A DNA stretch of 64,000 nt, from the NCBI GenBank assembly GCA_022749295.1, contig CP062007.1, positions 2,728,001 through 2,792,000 on the forward strand, read 5' to 3'. The notes under the pieces were generated by a model. The model did not search any database. It was not told the origin of the DNA and worked only from the letters and a program-made list of their open reading frames with translations. This DNA comes from Flavobacteriaceae bacterium GSB9 (lineage in GTDB: Bacteria > Bacteroidota > Bacteroidia > Flavobacteriales > Flavobacteriaceae). The position numbers and the translations under genes are program-made. Within the stretch, counting starts at the first letter, position 1; every line of letters starts with the position of its first letter. Of the stretch, positions 8,579 through 17,747 are shown one piece after another.

Positions 8579-9235
8579 CTAAGATTTCACCTTTTTAATG
8601 GCGGTAAATGCTTTGTCGACAAACTCATCTTCTACCAAAATAGTAAACTCGTTGGTCGTTGAAAGTACTTCGTAAAGCACAACGCCCTCCCAGGCCAAGC
8701 GTTTAAAAAAGTGATAATAGAGCCCTGCAATTTTCGAGTTGTCTTGCGGTAAATTAATGCTAATGGCCGATAGGCCATCTTGAACAGCCAAAAACCGTTC
8801 GTTTTTAAGGGAGTCTTTTATAAACTCGTTTAAGCTGCTGGAAACAATAATATTGCTTTCGTGTATGCCGCGGGTAAAGGTGTAAAAAAGTTTTGATTCT
8901 TGGTTAATACGTTCTAAAATTTTAGCATGGTTATCAATAATGGTTTCAGAATTTTTAACGGTAAAATCGGTAAGGTTCGAGCGTACCGTAATGTCGCCTA
9001 AATTCTGGATAACACGTTTCATTTTTACCGAATTTGATAACGAAGGTGGTGGGTTGTATCGCCTAAGCGCCATCATAATAGCGCCGGGTTTTACCTCTTT
9101 TTTCAGCATTTTGCTAATAGGTTCGGTAAGTTCTATCGCTAATGCGCTAAAATTTATAATATTTCTGGAAAGGGCTTCTTCCAAATAAGGTTGAGCAATT
9201 AATATGTCTTCAACACAATTTGATACCGTTTTCAT
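8579..9235 (-). CDS. ACT-like domain protein divergent from aspartate kinase
   Basis: 218 residues, not confidently assigned. The N-terminal 60 residues are helical with a possible winged-helix flavour (EDILIAQPYLEEALSRNIIN, then EVKPGAIMMALRRY). The C-terminal third contains two ACT-like units (FLAVQDGLSAISINLP; LYEVLSTTNEFTILVEDEFVDKAFTAIKKV), the small-molecule binding fold also found in aspartate kinases. The gene is divergent from lysC with a 16-base perfect palindrome in between, so it could be an amino-acid-responsive regulator of aspartate-family synthesis; that is inference. Possibly a paralogue of a kinase regulatory domain only. Confidence 0.55.
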   Translation of the reverse strand: MKTVSNCVEDILIAQPYLEEALSRNIINFSALAIELTEPISKMLKKEVKPGAIMMALRRYNPPPSLSNSVKMKRVIQNLGDITVRSNLTDFTVKNSETIIDNHAKILERINQESKLFYTFTRGIHESNIIVSSSLNEFIKDSLKNERFLAVQDGLSAISINLPQDNSKIAGLYYHFFKRLAWEGVVLYEVLSTTNEFTILVEDEFVDKAFTAIKKVKS

Positions 9236-9248
9236 GATTAAAACTAAG

Positions 9249-9264
9249 TGTTAAATATTTAACA
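9249..9264. promoter_or_regulatory. 16-base perfect palindrome between divergent genes (candidate operator)
   Basis: TGTTAAATATTTAACA is a perfect dyad 13 bases upstream of the ACT-like gene and about 60 bases before the lysC promoter. The size and symmetry fit a dimeric regulator site, but AT-rich dyads also arise by chance. Confidence 0.35.
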
Positions 9265-9321
9265 TTATGTGTAAAAATAAACAATTTTTTTAATAAACAT
9301 CGATGGTATGCAAATGAATTA

Positions 9322-9329
9322 TAGTTTTG
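9322..9329 (+). promoter_or_regulatory. Probable lysC promoter, -7 box
   Basis: TAGTTTTG followed by CACC fits TAnnTTTG. The longest ORF would start at a TTG inside this box (9327), which is therefore not the true start; ATG at 9342 lies 12 bases after the box. Confidence 0.55.
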
Positions 9330-9341
9330 CACCACAAATTA

Positions 9342-10670
9342 ATGAAAATGAAAGTATTAAAGTTTGGTGGAACCTCGGTTGGTTCGGTTGAAAATATGGC
9401 TAACGTCAAAAGTATTATTAACGATGGCGATAAGAAGATTGTGGTGCTTTCTGCTATGTCTGGAACCACAAATCATTTGGTGGCTATTGCTGAAGCGATA
9501 AAAAATGGAAATGCTGTTGAAGCTGAAAACATAATAAACGAACTTCAAATAAAATACAGTAAAACAATAGATGATTTATTGGCTAATGCCAATTTGAACG
9601 CTGATGTTAAGGCATATGTTTCTGGAGTGTTTGATGTATTGACTGAAAGTGTGGGGCAAACCTTTTCAGAAGTCTTAGAAAATAAAATTGTGGCTCAGGG
9701 CGAATTGCTTTCAACTTATATGTTCAATGCGTTTTTAAAACAAGAAGGTTTAAGTTCTGCCTTATTACCGGCATTGGATTTTATGAGAATAGATGCCTAT
9801 AAAGAGCCTAATATTGATTACATTAAGGATAAGCTTGCCGTTGTATTTAACAGCACTGAAGATGCTGAAATTTATATCACGCAAGGCTTTATTTGTTTAG
9901 ATGATAATAACGATATATCCAACCTCCAAAGAGGTGGTAGCGATTATACAGCAACCATAATAGGGGCGGCGATTAAGGCCGAAGAAGTTCAGATTTGGAC
10001 CGATATTGATGGGATGCACAATAACGATCCGCGTTATGTAGAGAACACTAATCCAATCTCGAATTTATCGTTCGATGAAGCTGCCGAGCTTGCCTATTTT
10101 GGAGCCAAAATATTGCATCCGCAAACGGTAACGCCAGTAAGAGTAGACCATATACCTGTTAGGTTAAAAAACACCATGGATCCAGGTGCGCACGGTACTT
10201 TAATTTCGAGTGCCACTACCGAAAATGGCATTAAAGCCATTGCCGCTAAAGATGGTATTACGGCTATTAAAATTAAGTCAGCACGAATGCTTCAGGCCCA
10301 CGGTTTCCTAAAAAGGGTTTTTGAGATTTTTGAAACGCATAAAACCTCAATTGATATGATTACGACATCGGAGGTTGCGGTTTCTTTAACTATTGATGAC
10401 GATAAGAACCTGGATGCTATTTTACTTGAATTAGACAAAATAGCGATGATTGAAGTCGATAAAAACCAAAGTATTGTCTGTTTGGTAGGGCACTCTGTGG
10501 TTAACCATCAAGATACTTACAGATTGTTTCAGATTTTACAGGATGTAAAAATTAGAATGATTTCATATGGCGGTAGTAAAAACAATATATCGCTGTTGAT
10601 TGACTCAAAAGATAAAATAAACACGCTACAAAAACTAAACAATTATTTATTTGAATTAGTCACTCTTTAA
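9342..10670 (+). CDS. lysC: Aspartate kinase (monofunctional)
   Basis: Phosphorylates L-aspartate, first step toward lysine, threonine, methionine and diaminopimelate. 442 residues from ATG 9342 (ATG 9348 also possible). Kinase motifs: VLKFGGTSVGSVENM at the start, VVLSAMSG, the FICLDDNNDISNLQRGGSDYTA segment, IWTDIDGMHNNDPR, and FGAKILHPQTV. C-terminal ACT domains follow from about residue 305 (IKIKSARMLQAHGFLKRVF; SLTIDDDKNLD; ISYGGSKNNISLLI). No homoserine dehydrogenase fusion. Divergent from the ACT-like gene; a strong hairpin terminator follows. Confidence 0.95.
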   Translation: MKMKVLKFGGTSVGSVENMANVKSIINDGDKKIVVLSAMSGTTNHLVAIAEAIKNGNAVEAENIINELQIKYSKTIDDLLANANLNADVKAYVSGVFDVLTESVGQTFSEVLENKIVAQGELLSTYMFNAFLKQEGLSSALLPALDFMRIDAYKEPNIDYIKDKLAVVFNSTEDAEIYITQGFICLDDNNDISNLQRGGSDYTATIIGAAIKAEEVQIWTDIDGMHNNDPRYVENTNPISNLSFDEAAELAYFGAKILHPQTVTPVRVDHIPVRLKNTMDPGAHGTLISSATTENGIKAIAAKDGITAIKIKSARMLQAHGFLKRVFEIFETHKTSIDMITTSEVAVSLTIDDDKNLDAILLELDKIAMIEVDKNQSIVCLVGHSVVNHQDTYRLFQILQDVKIRMISYGGSKNNISLLIDSKDKINTLQKLNNYLFELVTL

Positions 10671-10695
10671 ATTACGATATTAGTATTTTAGCGAA

Positions 10696-10721
10696 AAAGG
10701 GCCGTCAACTGACGGCCCTTT
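10696..10721. terminator. Bidirectional terminator between lysC and aminopeptidase P
   Basis: Perfect 12-base inverted repeat, AAAGGGCCGTCA and TGACGGCCCTTT with a two-base centre, followed by a T-rich run. It lies between two convergent genes and can serve both. Confidence 0.9.
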
Positions 10722-10729
10722 GTTTTTTA

Positions 10730-12022
10730 TTAAGCATTCATAAGCTCTTCAATTTCTTCAACTTCAATGGGTATATTTTTCATCAAATTAACGGGCTCAC
10801 CGCTTTCTTGAATCACGACATCGTCTTCTAGCCTAATGCCAAAGCTTTCATCTGGAATGTAGATGCCAGGTTCAACGGTAAAAACCATATTGGCTTCCAT
10901 GGGGTCGGTTAAAATACCATAGTCGTGGGTGTCCAATCCAATATGGTGCGACGTGCCGTGCATAAAGTATTTCTTGTAGGCCGGCCAATCGGGGTTTTCG
11001 TTTTGTACATCTGCTTTGTCGAGAAGACCTAAACCGAGCAGTTCGCTAGTCATTAGTTTGCCAACTTCAACATGGTAGTCCGCCCAAATTGTCCCTGGAA
11101 CGAGCATTTTTGTGGCTTCATTTTTCACCCTTAAAACAGCATTATAAACCGCTTTTTGTCTTTCGGAATACTTTCCAGAAGCAGGTATAGTTCGGCTTAA
11201 ATCACTAGAATAATTGGCGTATTCGGCTGCGGTGTCAAATAAAATCAAGTCGCCTGATTTGCATTGTTGGTTGTTTTCAACGTAATGCAACACATTGGCG
11301 TTATTGCCCGAAGCTATTATGGGAGTGTATGCAAACCCTTTAGATCGGTTTCGTAAAAACTCATGCATAAGTTCGGCTTCAATTTCGTACTCCCAAACGC
11401 CTGGTTTTACAAAGTCCAAAACACGACGAAAGCCTTTTTCGGTTATGTCACAGGCCTGCTTCATCAGGTCGATTTCAATATCTTCTTTTACAGATCGTAA
11501 TTTTTGTAAAATAGGATTGCTTTTTGCTACGCTATGGGCCGGAAATTTTGCTTTTAGCCATTTTGTAAAACGGGCTTCGCGGGTTTCAACTTCTGTGTTG
11601 GCCCTGTAATGCTCGTTGGTGTTTATGTAAACCGTGTCGCATTGAGTCATGATTTCAAAAAGAATCTTCTCCATGTCCTGCAACCAATACACCGTTTTGA
11701 TGCCACTGGTTTCAAAGGCTTTTTCTTTGGTTAGTTTTTCACCTTCCCAAACGGCAATATGTTCATTGGTTTCCTTTAGAAATAAAATCTCTCTGTGTTT
11801 TTCTTTAGGGCAATCGGGAAAAATAATCAGAACACTTTCTTCTTGATCTACACCGCTCAAATAAAAAATATCACGATGCTGCTGAAATGGCATGGTACTG
11901 TCTGCGCTAATAGGGTAAATATCATTAGAATTGAAAATGGCCAAACTTTTGGGCTTCATTTGTTTAGCGAATTTTTTTCTGTTTTTTATAAAAAGTGAAC
12001 TATCAATTGGAGTATATTTCAT
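10730..12022 (-). CDS. Aminopeptidase P family (Xaa-Pro) metallopeptidase, M24B
   Basis: 430 residues. N-terminal AMP_N domain (about 1-150; MKPKSLAIFNSNDIYPIS, HRDIFYLSGVDQEESVLI) followed by a pita-bread M24 domain (about 180-430). Dinuclear metal ligands are recognisable: Asp in LILFDTAAEY and SSDLSRTIP, His in FMHGTSHHIGLDTHD, Glu in VFTVEPGIYIP and IRLEDDVVI. Predicted to remove N-terminal residues preceding proline in the cytoplasm (no signal peptide). Convergent with lysC and divergent from the T9SS protease. Confidence 0.92.
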   Translation of the reverse strand: MKYTPIDSSLFIKNRKKFAKQMKPKSLAIFNSNDIYPISADSTMPFQQHRDIFYLSGVDQEESVLIIFPDCPKEKHREILFLKETNEHIAVWEGEKLTKEKAFETSGIKTVYWLQDMEKILFEIMTQCDTVYINTNEHYRANTEVETREARFTKWLKAKFPAHSVAKSNPILQKLRSVKEDIEIDLMKQACDITEKGFRRVLDFVKPGVWEYEIEAELMHEFLRNRSKGFAYTPIIASGNNANVLHYVENNQQCKSGDLILFDTAAEYANYSSDLSRTIPASGKYSERQKAVYNAVLRVKNEATKMLVPGTIWADYHVEVGKLMTSELLGLGLLDKADVQNENPDWPAYKKYFMHGTSHHIGLDTHDYGILTDPMEANMVFTVEPGIYIPDESFGIRLEDDVVIQESGEPVNLMKNIPIEVEEIEELMNA

Positions 12023-12095
12023 TAAAATGTATTTTTTCGAATGTTATGAGTTCTTTAAATGTAGCAAAATTAAATAAAACCTCGTTATATTTCCC

Positions 12096-12103
12096 TATAT
12101 TTG
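12096..12103 (+). promoter_or_regulatory. Probable protease promoter, -7 box
   Basis: TATATTTG, a perfect Bacteroidota -7 element. The longest ORF begins at the TTG inside it (12101), which cannot be the start of translation if this is the promoter; the signal peptide begins at the GTG at 12149. Confidence 0.55.
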
Positions 12104-12148
12104 GTAAGGAGCAAAATACAAAGTCTATTTTCAAAAAATATTCATTGC

Positions 12149-13942
12149 GTGAAAAATAAATTAATCTTACGGCCATTTTTTTTGGTGGCATTATGCTTGT
12201 TTGTGGGAAGTGGTGTTTATGCACAGGGTATGCTTCGAGAGATGCCTTTGGAGCGACAGGTAAACAATGCGAGTTTAGTTATTGAAGGTAAAGTGGTAGC
12301 AAAAAAGGCGGTTTGGAATGCCGAAAAAAATAGGATAATGACCGTCAATACCGTTGAGGTTTACAAGGTATTTAAGGGCAAAACAAATTTACAGATTGAA
12401 GTTATTACGCCCGGAGGGACCGTGGGCGACATTAGCCAGACGGTAACGCCTAGTTTGAGCTTAAGAGAAGGCGAAATCGGGGTGTTCACGCTCTACGATA
12501 ATAACAATGTGCTATCATTTAAGGCTGATTCCAATTTAAAAAAGTATAAGCCCTTTAGCTCTTTACAGGGGTTTTATAAGTATGATCTTTTAAACAATTC
12601 TGCGGTCAATCCGTTTGTGAGAAAGAAAAATATTTCAGGAGGTCTATATAACCAGATAACAAAAATTACTGGAAAGCCGTACAGGGAATTGGCGTCCTTC
12701 AATGTTGAAGTTAAAGTTGCCAATCTACAGAATAAAAGGGCAATGGCGCCTTCAATATCGGGGTTCAGTCCAGCAATGGTAAGTGCCGGTAGTGAAGACC
12801 CTTTAACGATTGCGGGTAGTGGTTTTGGGGCAACCAAAGGAGCCGTTGAGTTTAAAAATGCCGATGATGGCGGCGATACTTACATAATGGCGCTCGATTC
12901 TCAAATACTTTCGTGGTCTGACGATAAAATTGTGGTTAAGGTGCCTTCACGTGCTGGCACCGGTTCTATCAGGGTCACAGATAATAATGGTGCATCAGTG
13001 GTTTCGTCAGGTGATGAACTATTGGTCTCATATGCCTTAACCAATAATGTTCATTCAGGTATTGCGGTTTTGATACAGCACATGGGGGTTAATGGTACGG
13101 GTATAACTTGGAGGATGAATACAGCTTTTGATGCAAATACAATGGCAAAAGAAGCGTTTTTAAGAGCCTTTAACACTTGGCGATGTGAAACTGGTATTAA
13201 TTGGAATATTGGTTCTACAACATCTATAAATACTGGCGGTATGGATAACAATAATGTTGTTCTTTTTGATAACAACGACCCTTTGGATGAAGGTGTTTTA
13301 GGTGAATGTCGTACAACCACTGGTTCTTGTGGAGATACAAGAGATGTTGTTGCCGAATTGGACCTCGTGTTTAATAGCAATATTGACGACCCTGATACGG
13401 GAGCACAAGAAAGTTGGTATTTTGGCACAGGTTTGCCAGCTTTTGAGCAATATGATTTTGAAAGTGTAGCTTTACATGAATTGGGGCATGGGCATCAATT
13501 AGGGCATGTTATTAATACCAACGATGTTATGCACTATGCCATTTCAAATAGTGAAACGCAGCGGTTTTTAAGCGGAAACAATGAAACGGCCGCAGGAATT
13601 ATCCAGAACTATAGTACAACAACGCAAATGTGCGGTCAAACTTTAATGACAGATTATTCTGGAAGCGGTTGCAGCTTGAGGGTGCAAGAGGAGGTTTTTG
13701 TAAATGAGTTGCGTGTTTATCCTAATCCTGTTAGTGATATATTGTATATAGAAAATAGCACGTCAATACCTTTGGAAAATGCAGTGCTCTACGATTTAAG
13801 TGGGAGAACGGTATTGAATATTGATATGTCTAATGCTCCAAGAGTGAAAAGTGTTAATCTAAGCCATATATCAAAAGGGGTTTACTTACTAAACATTATT
13901 TCGAATAATACCGTAGTTGGAAAAAGAATTGTTTTAGATTAG
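12149..13942 (+). CDS. Secreted zinc metalloprotease with IPT/TIG domain and T9SS sorting domain
   Basis: 597 residues from GTG 12149, chosen because it begins directly with a signal peptide (VKNKLILRPFFLVALCLF...GVYAQ) and avoids the promoter. An immunoglobulin-like IPT/TIG domain lies near residues 190-290 (PSISGFSPAMVSAGSEDPLT). The catalytic domain carries HELGHGHQLGH at 443-453, the HExxHxxxxxH zinc site of metzincin/matrixin-type proteases. The last 80 residues, with VYPNPVSDILYIEN, LYDLSGRTV and GVYLLNIISN, are a type A T9SS sorting domain, so it is exported and probably surface-attached or released. A weak hairpin follows the stop. Monocistronic. Confidence 0.88.
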   Translation: MKNKLILRPFFLVALCLFVGSGVYAQGMLREMPLERQVNNASLVIEGKVVAKKAVWNAEKNRIMTVNTVEVYKVFKGKTNLQIEVITPGGTVGDISQTVTPSLSLREGEIGVFTLYDNNNVLSFKADSNLKKYKPFSSLQGFYKYDLLNNSAVNPFVRKKNISGGLYNQITKITGKPYRELASFNVEVKVANLQNKRAMAPSISGFSPAMVSAGSEDPLTIAGSGFGATKGAVEFKNADDGGDTYIMALDSQILSWSDDKIVVKVPSRAGTGSIRVTDNNGASVVSSGDELLVSYALTNNVHSGIAVLIQHMGVNGTGITWRMNTAFDANTMAKEAFLRAFNTWRCETGINWNIGSTTSINTGGMDNNNVVLFDNNDPLDEGVLGECRTTTGSCGDTRDVVAELDLVFNSNIDDPDTGAQESWYFGTGLPAFEQYDFESVALHELGHGHQLGHVINTNDVMHYAISNSETQRFLSGNNETAAGIIQNYSTTTQMCGQTLMTDYSGSGCSLRVQEEVFVNELRVYPNPVSDILYIENSTSIPLENAVLYDLSGRTVLNIDMSNAPRVKSVNLSHISKGVYLLNIISNNTVVGKRIVLD

Positions 13943-13970
13943 TGAAAATCCAAACCAGCCAAAACAAGTG

Positions 13971-13998
13971 CCCTAAAAAGCATAGTTTTTAGTGGGTT
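13971..13998 (+). terminator. Possible terminator after the protease gene
   Basis: CCCTAAAAA and TTTTTAGTGGG form an imperfect AT-rich stem followed by TTTTA. Weak GC content, so modest confidence. Confidence 0.4.
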
Positions 13999-14046
13999 TT
14001 ATTTATTTTAAAACCATTCTAAATAATAAAAACTACGTGTTCTTAT

Positions 14047-14077
14047 TTGCCTAAAAGACGTTGCTAACCTACATTTG
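14047..14077 (+). promoter_or_regulatory. sdhCAB promoter
   Basis: TTG at 14047-14049, 20-base spacer, TACATTTG at 14070-14077: a full Bacteroidota promoter, 24 bases before sdhC. Confidence 0.7.
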
Positions 14078-14101
14078 CAATAAATAACTAACTTTATTAA
14101 A

Positions 14102-14773
14102 ATGAGCGGATTTTTTAAATCTTCGATAGGAAGAAAAGTAGCCATGGCGCTTTCTGCTTTCTTCCTTATGTTTTTCTTAATTATACATTTAGCCGTTAAC
14201 ATTATGTCACTTTTTAGTGAAGACTTGTTTAACGAAATGTCGCACTTTATGGGAACAAACCCTTTAGTGCAGTTTGCTTTACAACCTGTTTTAATTTTTG
14301 GTGTTGTGTTCCATTTTGTTATGGGATTTGTGCTTGAAATTAAAAACAAAAAAGCAAGACAAGTAGCTTATGTGAAAAATAATGGCGCTGCCAATTCTAC
14401 TTGGATGAGTAGAAACATGATTTACAGTGGGCTTGTTATCCTTGCTTTTATTGTACTTCACTTTATCGATTTTTGGATTCCAGAGATAAATACTAAGTAT
14501 GTTTTAGGAGATATGTCTGGTATGCACGATGGAGGCTACAGGTATTACCACGAATTAGTGGCCAAATTTCAAAATCCGCTTAGGGTAGGTGCTTATGTTT
14601 TAGCTTTTATTTTGTTAGGGTTGCACCTAGCTCACGGGTTTACTTCTGCATTTCAGTCCATGGGATCTTCAGCTGGTCGCAAAAAAACAATGCAAAACAT
14701 AGGCAAGGCATATTCTATTATCATTCCGCTAGGGTTTATAATAATTGCCGTAGTTCATTACTTTAACCATTAA
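14102..14773 (+). CDS. sdhC: Succinate dehydrogenase cytochrome b subunit
   Basis: 223-residue five-helix membrane anchor of the Bacteroidota-type complex II, which binds heme b and passes electrons to menaquinone. Transmembrane helices are evident around residues 13-35, 60-80, 103-125, 155-178 and 200-222; candidate heme histidines occur in [31 protein letters not shown] and LGLHLAHGF. First gene of sdhCAB, 11 bases before sdhA. There is no separate sdhD, as expected for this single-anchor type. Confidence 0.93.
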   Translation: MSGFFKSSIGRKVAMALSAFFLMFFLIIHLAVNIMSLFSEDLFNEMSHFMGTNPLVQFALQPVLIFGVVFHFVMGFVLEIKNKKARQVAYVKNNGAANSTWMSRNMIYSGLVILAFIVLHFIDFWIPEINTKYVLGDMSGMHDGGYRYYHELVAKFQNPLRVGAYVLAFILLGLHLAHGFTSAFQSMGSSAGRKKTMQNIGKAYSIIIPLGFIIIAVVHYFNH

Positions 14774-14784
14774 TATTAAAAAAA

Positions 14785-16797
14785 ATGGCTTTAGATTCAA
14801 AAGTACCAAAAGGTCCAATTAAAGATAAATGGACAGATTATAAAAATAAAATTAACCTTGTTAACCCAGCAAACAAAAGGCATATTGATGTTATAGTTGT
14901 TGGTACTGGTTTAGCAGGAGGGTCAGCAGCAGCAACATTAGCTGAGTTGGGCTATAATGTAAAAGCATTTGCTTACCAAGATTCACCAAGAAGAGCGCAC
15001 TCCATTGCAGCTCAAGGCGGTATTAATGCAGCCAAAAACTATCAAGGCGATGGCGATTCTACATACCGATTATTTTACGATACCGTAAAAGGAGGCGATT
15101 ATCGCTCTCGTGAGGCCAACGTTTACCGTTTGGCCGAGGTGTCTGCTAATATTATCGATCAATGTGTGGCGCAAGGCGTTCCTTTTGCAAGAGATTACGG
15201 TGGATTGTTAGATAACCGTTCGTTTGGTGGTGTATTGGTTTCAAGAACATTTTATGCCAAAGGGCAAACGGGGCAGCAATTGCTGTTAGGAGCGTATTCG
15301 GCGATGAACCGCCAGATAGCACGTGGTAAGATTGAAATGTTCAACCGCCACGAAATGCTAGATGTTGTTAAAGTTGATGGTAAGGCAAGAGGTATTATTG
15401 CACGTAACTTAATTACAGGCGAAATAGAAAGGCACTCGGCGCATGCGGTTGTTGTAGCCTCTGGGGGTTACGGAAATGTATATTTCCTATCAACCAACGC
15501 CATGGGAAGTAATGTGACGGCTGCTTGGAAAATACACAAAAAAGGAGCCTATTTTGCTAATCCCTGCTATACGCAAATTCACCCTACATGCATACCGCGG
15601 TCTGGAGATTACCAGTCTAAATTGACATTGATGTCTGAGTCGTTGCGTAACGACGGACGTATTTGGGTGCCTAAAAATATGGACGATGTAAAGGCCATTC
15701 GTGATGGTAGAAAGAAACCTACCGATTTGTCTGAAGATGAAAGAGATTACTACTTAGAAAGACGTTATCCAGCTTTTGGTAACTTAGTACCTCGCGATGT
15801 AGCATCGCGAGCAGCTAAAGAACGTTGCGATGCCGGTTATGGTGTTAATGCTACTGGCGAAGCAGTTTATTTGGATTTTGCTTCAGCTATTGAACGCTAT
15901 GGAAAAGAGCAAGCTAAAATTCATAATATCACCAACCCTTCAAAAGAAAAGATTATCCAACTGGGAGAAAAAATTGTTGAGGCTAAGTATGGAAACTTGT
16001 TCCAGATGTATGAGAAAATCGTTGACGAAAACCCATACAAAACACCTATGATGATTTACCCTGCCACACACTATACCATGGGTGGAGTTTGGGTTGATTA
16101 CAATTTAATGACAACCATTCCTGGATGCTACTGTATTGGAGAGGCTAACTTCTCAGACCACGGAGCAAACAGACTTGGCGCATCAGCCCTAATGCAAGGT
16201 TTGGCCGATGGCTATTTTGTGTTGCCATACACTATTGGTGATTATTTGGCCAACGATATTAGAACTGGAAAAATATCTACCAATACCAAAGAATTTGATG
16301 AAGCTGAAAAAGCTGTAAAAGAGAGAATAGATTTCTTTGTAAATAACAATGGAACAAAATCTGTAGACCACTTTCACAAACGTTTAGGAAAAGTAATGTG
16401 GGACAAAGTAGGTATGGCGCGTAACGAAAAAGGTTTAAAAGAGGCTATGGCCGAAATTAAGCAAATTCGTGAAGAGTTTTGGAAAGACGTAAAAGTACCT
16501 GGAACCGCTAACGAAATGAATCCTGAATTGGAAAAAGCCGGTCGAGTGGCCGATTTCCTAGAATTAGGTGAGCTTTTTGCTAAAGATGCCTTAATGCGTG
16601 AAGAATCTTGCGGAGGGCATTTCCGTGAAGAATCGGTAGAGCTTGACGGTGAGCAAAAAGGAGAAGCAAAACGTAATGATAAAGATTTTGCTTTTGTAGC
16701 GGCATGGGAATACAAAGGAGAGCCAGCAGATGCCGTTTTACATAAAGAACAATTAGAGTTTAAGGATATTGAACTAAAGCAACGTTCGTACAAATAG
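14785..16797 (+). CDS. sdhA: Succinate dehydrogenase/fumarate reductase flavoprotein subunit
   Basis: Catalytic FAD subunit oxidising succinate to fumarate, 670 residues. FAD-binding [19 protein letters not shown] near residue 38; covalent-FAD histidine in [19 protein letters not shown]; active-site region [14 protein letters not shown] and the [20 protein letters not shown] segment; C-terminal [12 protein letters not shown]. Length and order are typical of the Bacteroidota dicarboxylate oxidoreductase. Cotranscribed with sdhC and sdhB. Confidence 0.97.
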   Translation: MALDSKVPKGPIKDKWTDYKNKINLVNPANKRHIDVIVVGTGLAGGSAAATLAELGYNVKAFAYQDSPRRAHSIAAQGGINAAKNYQGDGDSTYRLFYDTVKGGDYRSREANVYRLAEVSANIIDQCVAQGVPFARDYGGLLDNRSFGGVLVSRTFYAKGQTGQQLLLGAYSAMNRQIARGKIEMFNRHEMLDVVKVDGKARGIIARNLITGEIERHSAHAVVVASGGYGNVYFLSTNAMGSNVTAAWKIHKKGAYFANPCYTQIHPTCIPRSGDYQSKLTLMSESLRNDGRIWVPKNMDDVKAIRDGRKKPTDLSEDERDYYLERRYPAFGNLVPRDVASRAAKERCDAGYGVNATGEAVYLDFASAIERYGKEQAKIHNITNPSKEKIIQLGEKIVEAKYGNLFQMYEKIVDENPYKTPMMIYPATHYTMGGVWVDYNLMTTIPGCYCIGEANFSDHGANRLGASALMQGLADGYFVLPYTIGDYLANDIRTGKISTNTKEFDEAEKAVKERIDFFVNNNGTKSVDHFHKRLGKVMWDKVGMARNEKGLKEAMAEIKQIREEFWKDVKVPGTANEMNPELEKAGRVADFLELGELFAKDALMREESCGGHFREESVELDGEQKGEAKRNDKDFAFVAAWEYKGEPADAVLHKEQLEFKDIELKQRSYK

Positions 16798-16870
16798 TTG
16801 ATGGTTGTCAGTTATTAGTTTTTGGATAAAAACTAACAACGAGCAACTAACAACCAAAAACTAAAAAAAC
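16798..16870. repeat. Degenerate GTTA/GTTTTT iteron-like spacer between sdhA and sdhB
   Basis: The 73-base gap is built of recurring GTTG/AGTTA/AGTTTTTGG words and their complements (GTTATTAGTTTTTGG, AAAACTAACAAC, AACTAACAACC), able to fold into alternative imperfect hairpins. A similar spacer lies upstream of rng near 34045-34135. Nothing coding is visible. Confidence 0.5.
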
Positions 16871-17611
16871 ATGAATTTAACACTTAAAATTTGGAGACAA
16901 AAAGACTCAAATGCAAAGGGTCAAATGGTCGATTATAAAGTAACTGATATTTCAGAACATATGTCTTTTTTAGAAATGATGGATGTTTTGAATGAGCAAC
17001 TGGTAAGTTCTGGTGAAGAACCCGTAGCATTCGATCACGATTGCCGCGAAGGTATTTGCGGTATGTGCTCTATGTACATTAACGGTGAAGCCCATGGGCC
17101 AGATCGTGGTGTAACAACATGTCAATTGCACATGCGCATGTTTAAAGATGGCGATACCATTACCATAGAGCCATGGAGAGCAGCAGCATTTCCAGTGGTT
17201 AAAGATTTAGTGGTTGATAGAACGGCGTTCGAGCGTATTCAGCAAGCTGGTGGATACATTTCTGTAAATACTTCAGGAAATACTCAAGATGCCAATGCTA
17301 TTCCAATCTCAAAGCATGCTGCCGATGAGGCCATGGATGCAGCAACCTGTATAGGTTGTGGCGCTTGTGTGGCCACTTGTAAAAATTCCAGTGCCATGCT
17401 TTTTGTTGGAGCTAAGGTGTCGCAATATGCTTTGTTGCCACAAGGACAAGTTGAAGCCGCCGACCGTGTACGCAATATGGTAGAGCAAATGGATCTAGAA
17501 GGTTTTGGTAATTGTACCAATACTGGAGCTTGTGAGGTGGAATGTCCTAAAGGAATTTCTTTAGATAATATCGCGCGCATGAACAGAGAGTTAATGAAAG
17601 CAGAGTTTTAA
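16871..17611 (+). CDS. sdhB: Succinate dehydrogenase iron-sulfur subunit
   Basis: 246 residues carrying the electron relay from FAD to heme. [2Fe-2S] cysteines in [19 protein letters not shown] and TTCQ (N-terminal domain); the [4Fe-4S] and [3Fe-4S] sites lie in [15 protein letters not shown] and [15 protein letters not shown]. Length normal. Third and last gene of the operon; a clear terminator follows within 40 bases. Confidence 0.97.
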   Translation: MNLTLKIWRQKDSNAKGQMVDYKVTDISEHMSFLEMMDVLNEQLVSSGEEPVAFDHDCREGICGMCSMYINGEAHGPDRGVTTCQLHMRMFKDGDTITIEPWRAAAFPVVKDLVVDRTAFERIQQAGGYISVNTSGNTQDANAIPISKHAADEAMDAATCIGCGACVATCKNSSAMLFVGAKVSQYALLPQGQVEAADRVRNMVEQMDLEGFGNCTNTGACEVECPKGISLDNIARMNRELMKAEF

Positions 17612-17650
17612 TCGTCTTATAAGATTAAACTATACATATTTATTATAAAG

Positions 17651-17677
17651 CCCAGATTGAAAAGTCTGGGTTTTTTT
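17651..17677 (+). terminator. sdhCAB terminator
   Basis: CCCAGA and TCTGGG arms with an eight-base loop directly followed by seven T residues. Confidence 0.9.
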
Positions 17678-17747
17678 ATGCTAAGATACTTAAGAAGACT
17701 TATGTTAAAATAATTTAAAAATGGGAAAATTTTAATACCTTATTAAA

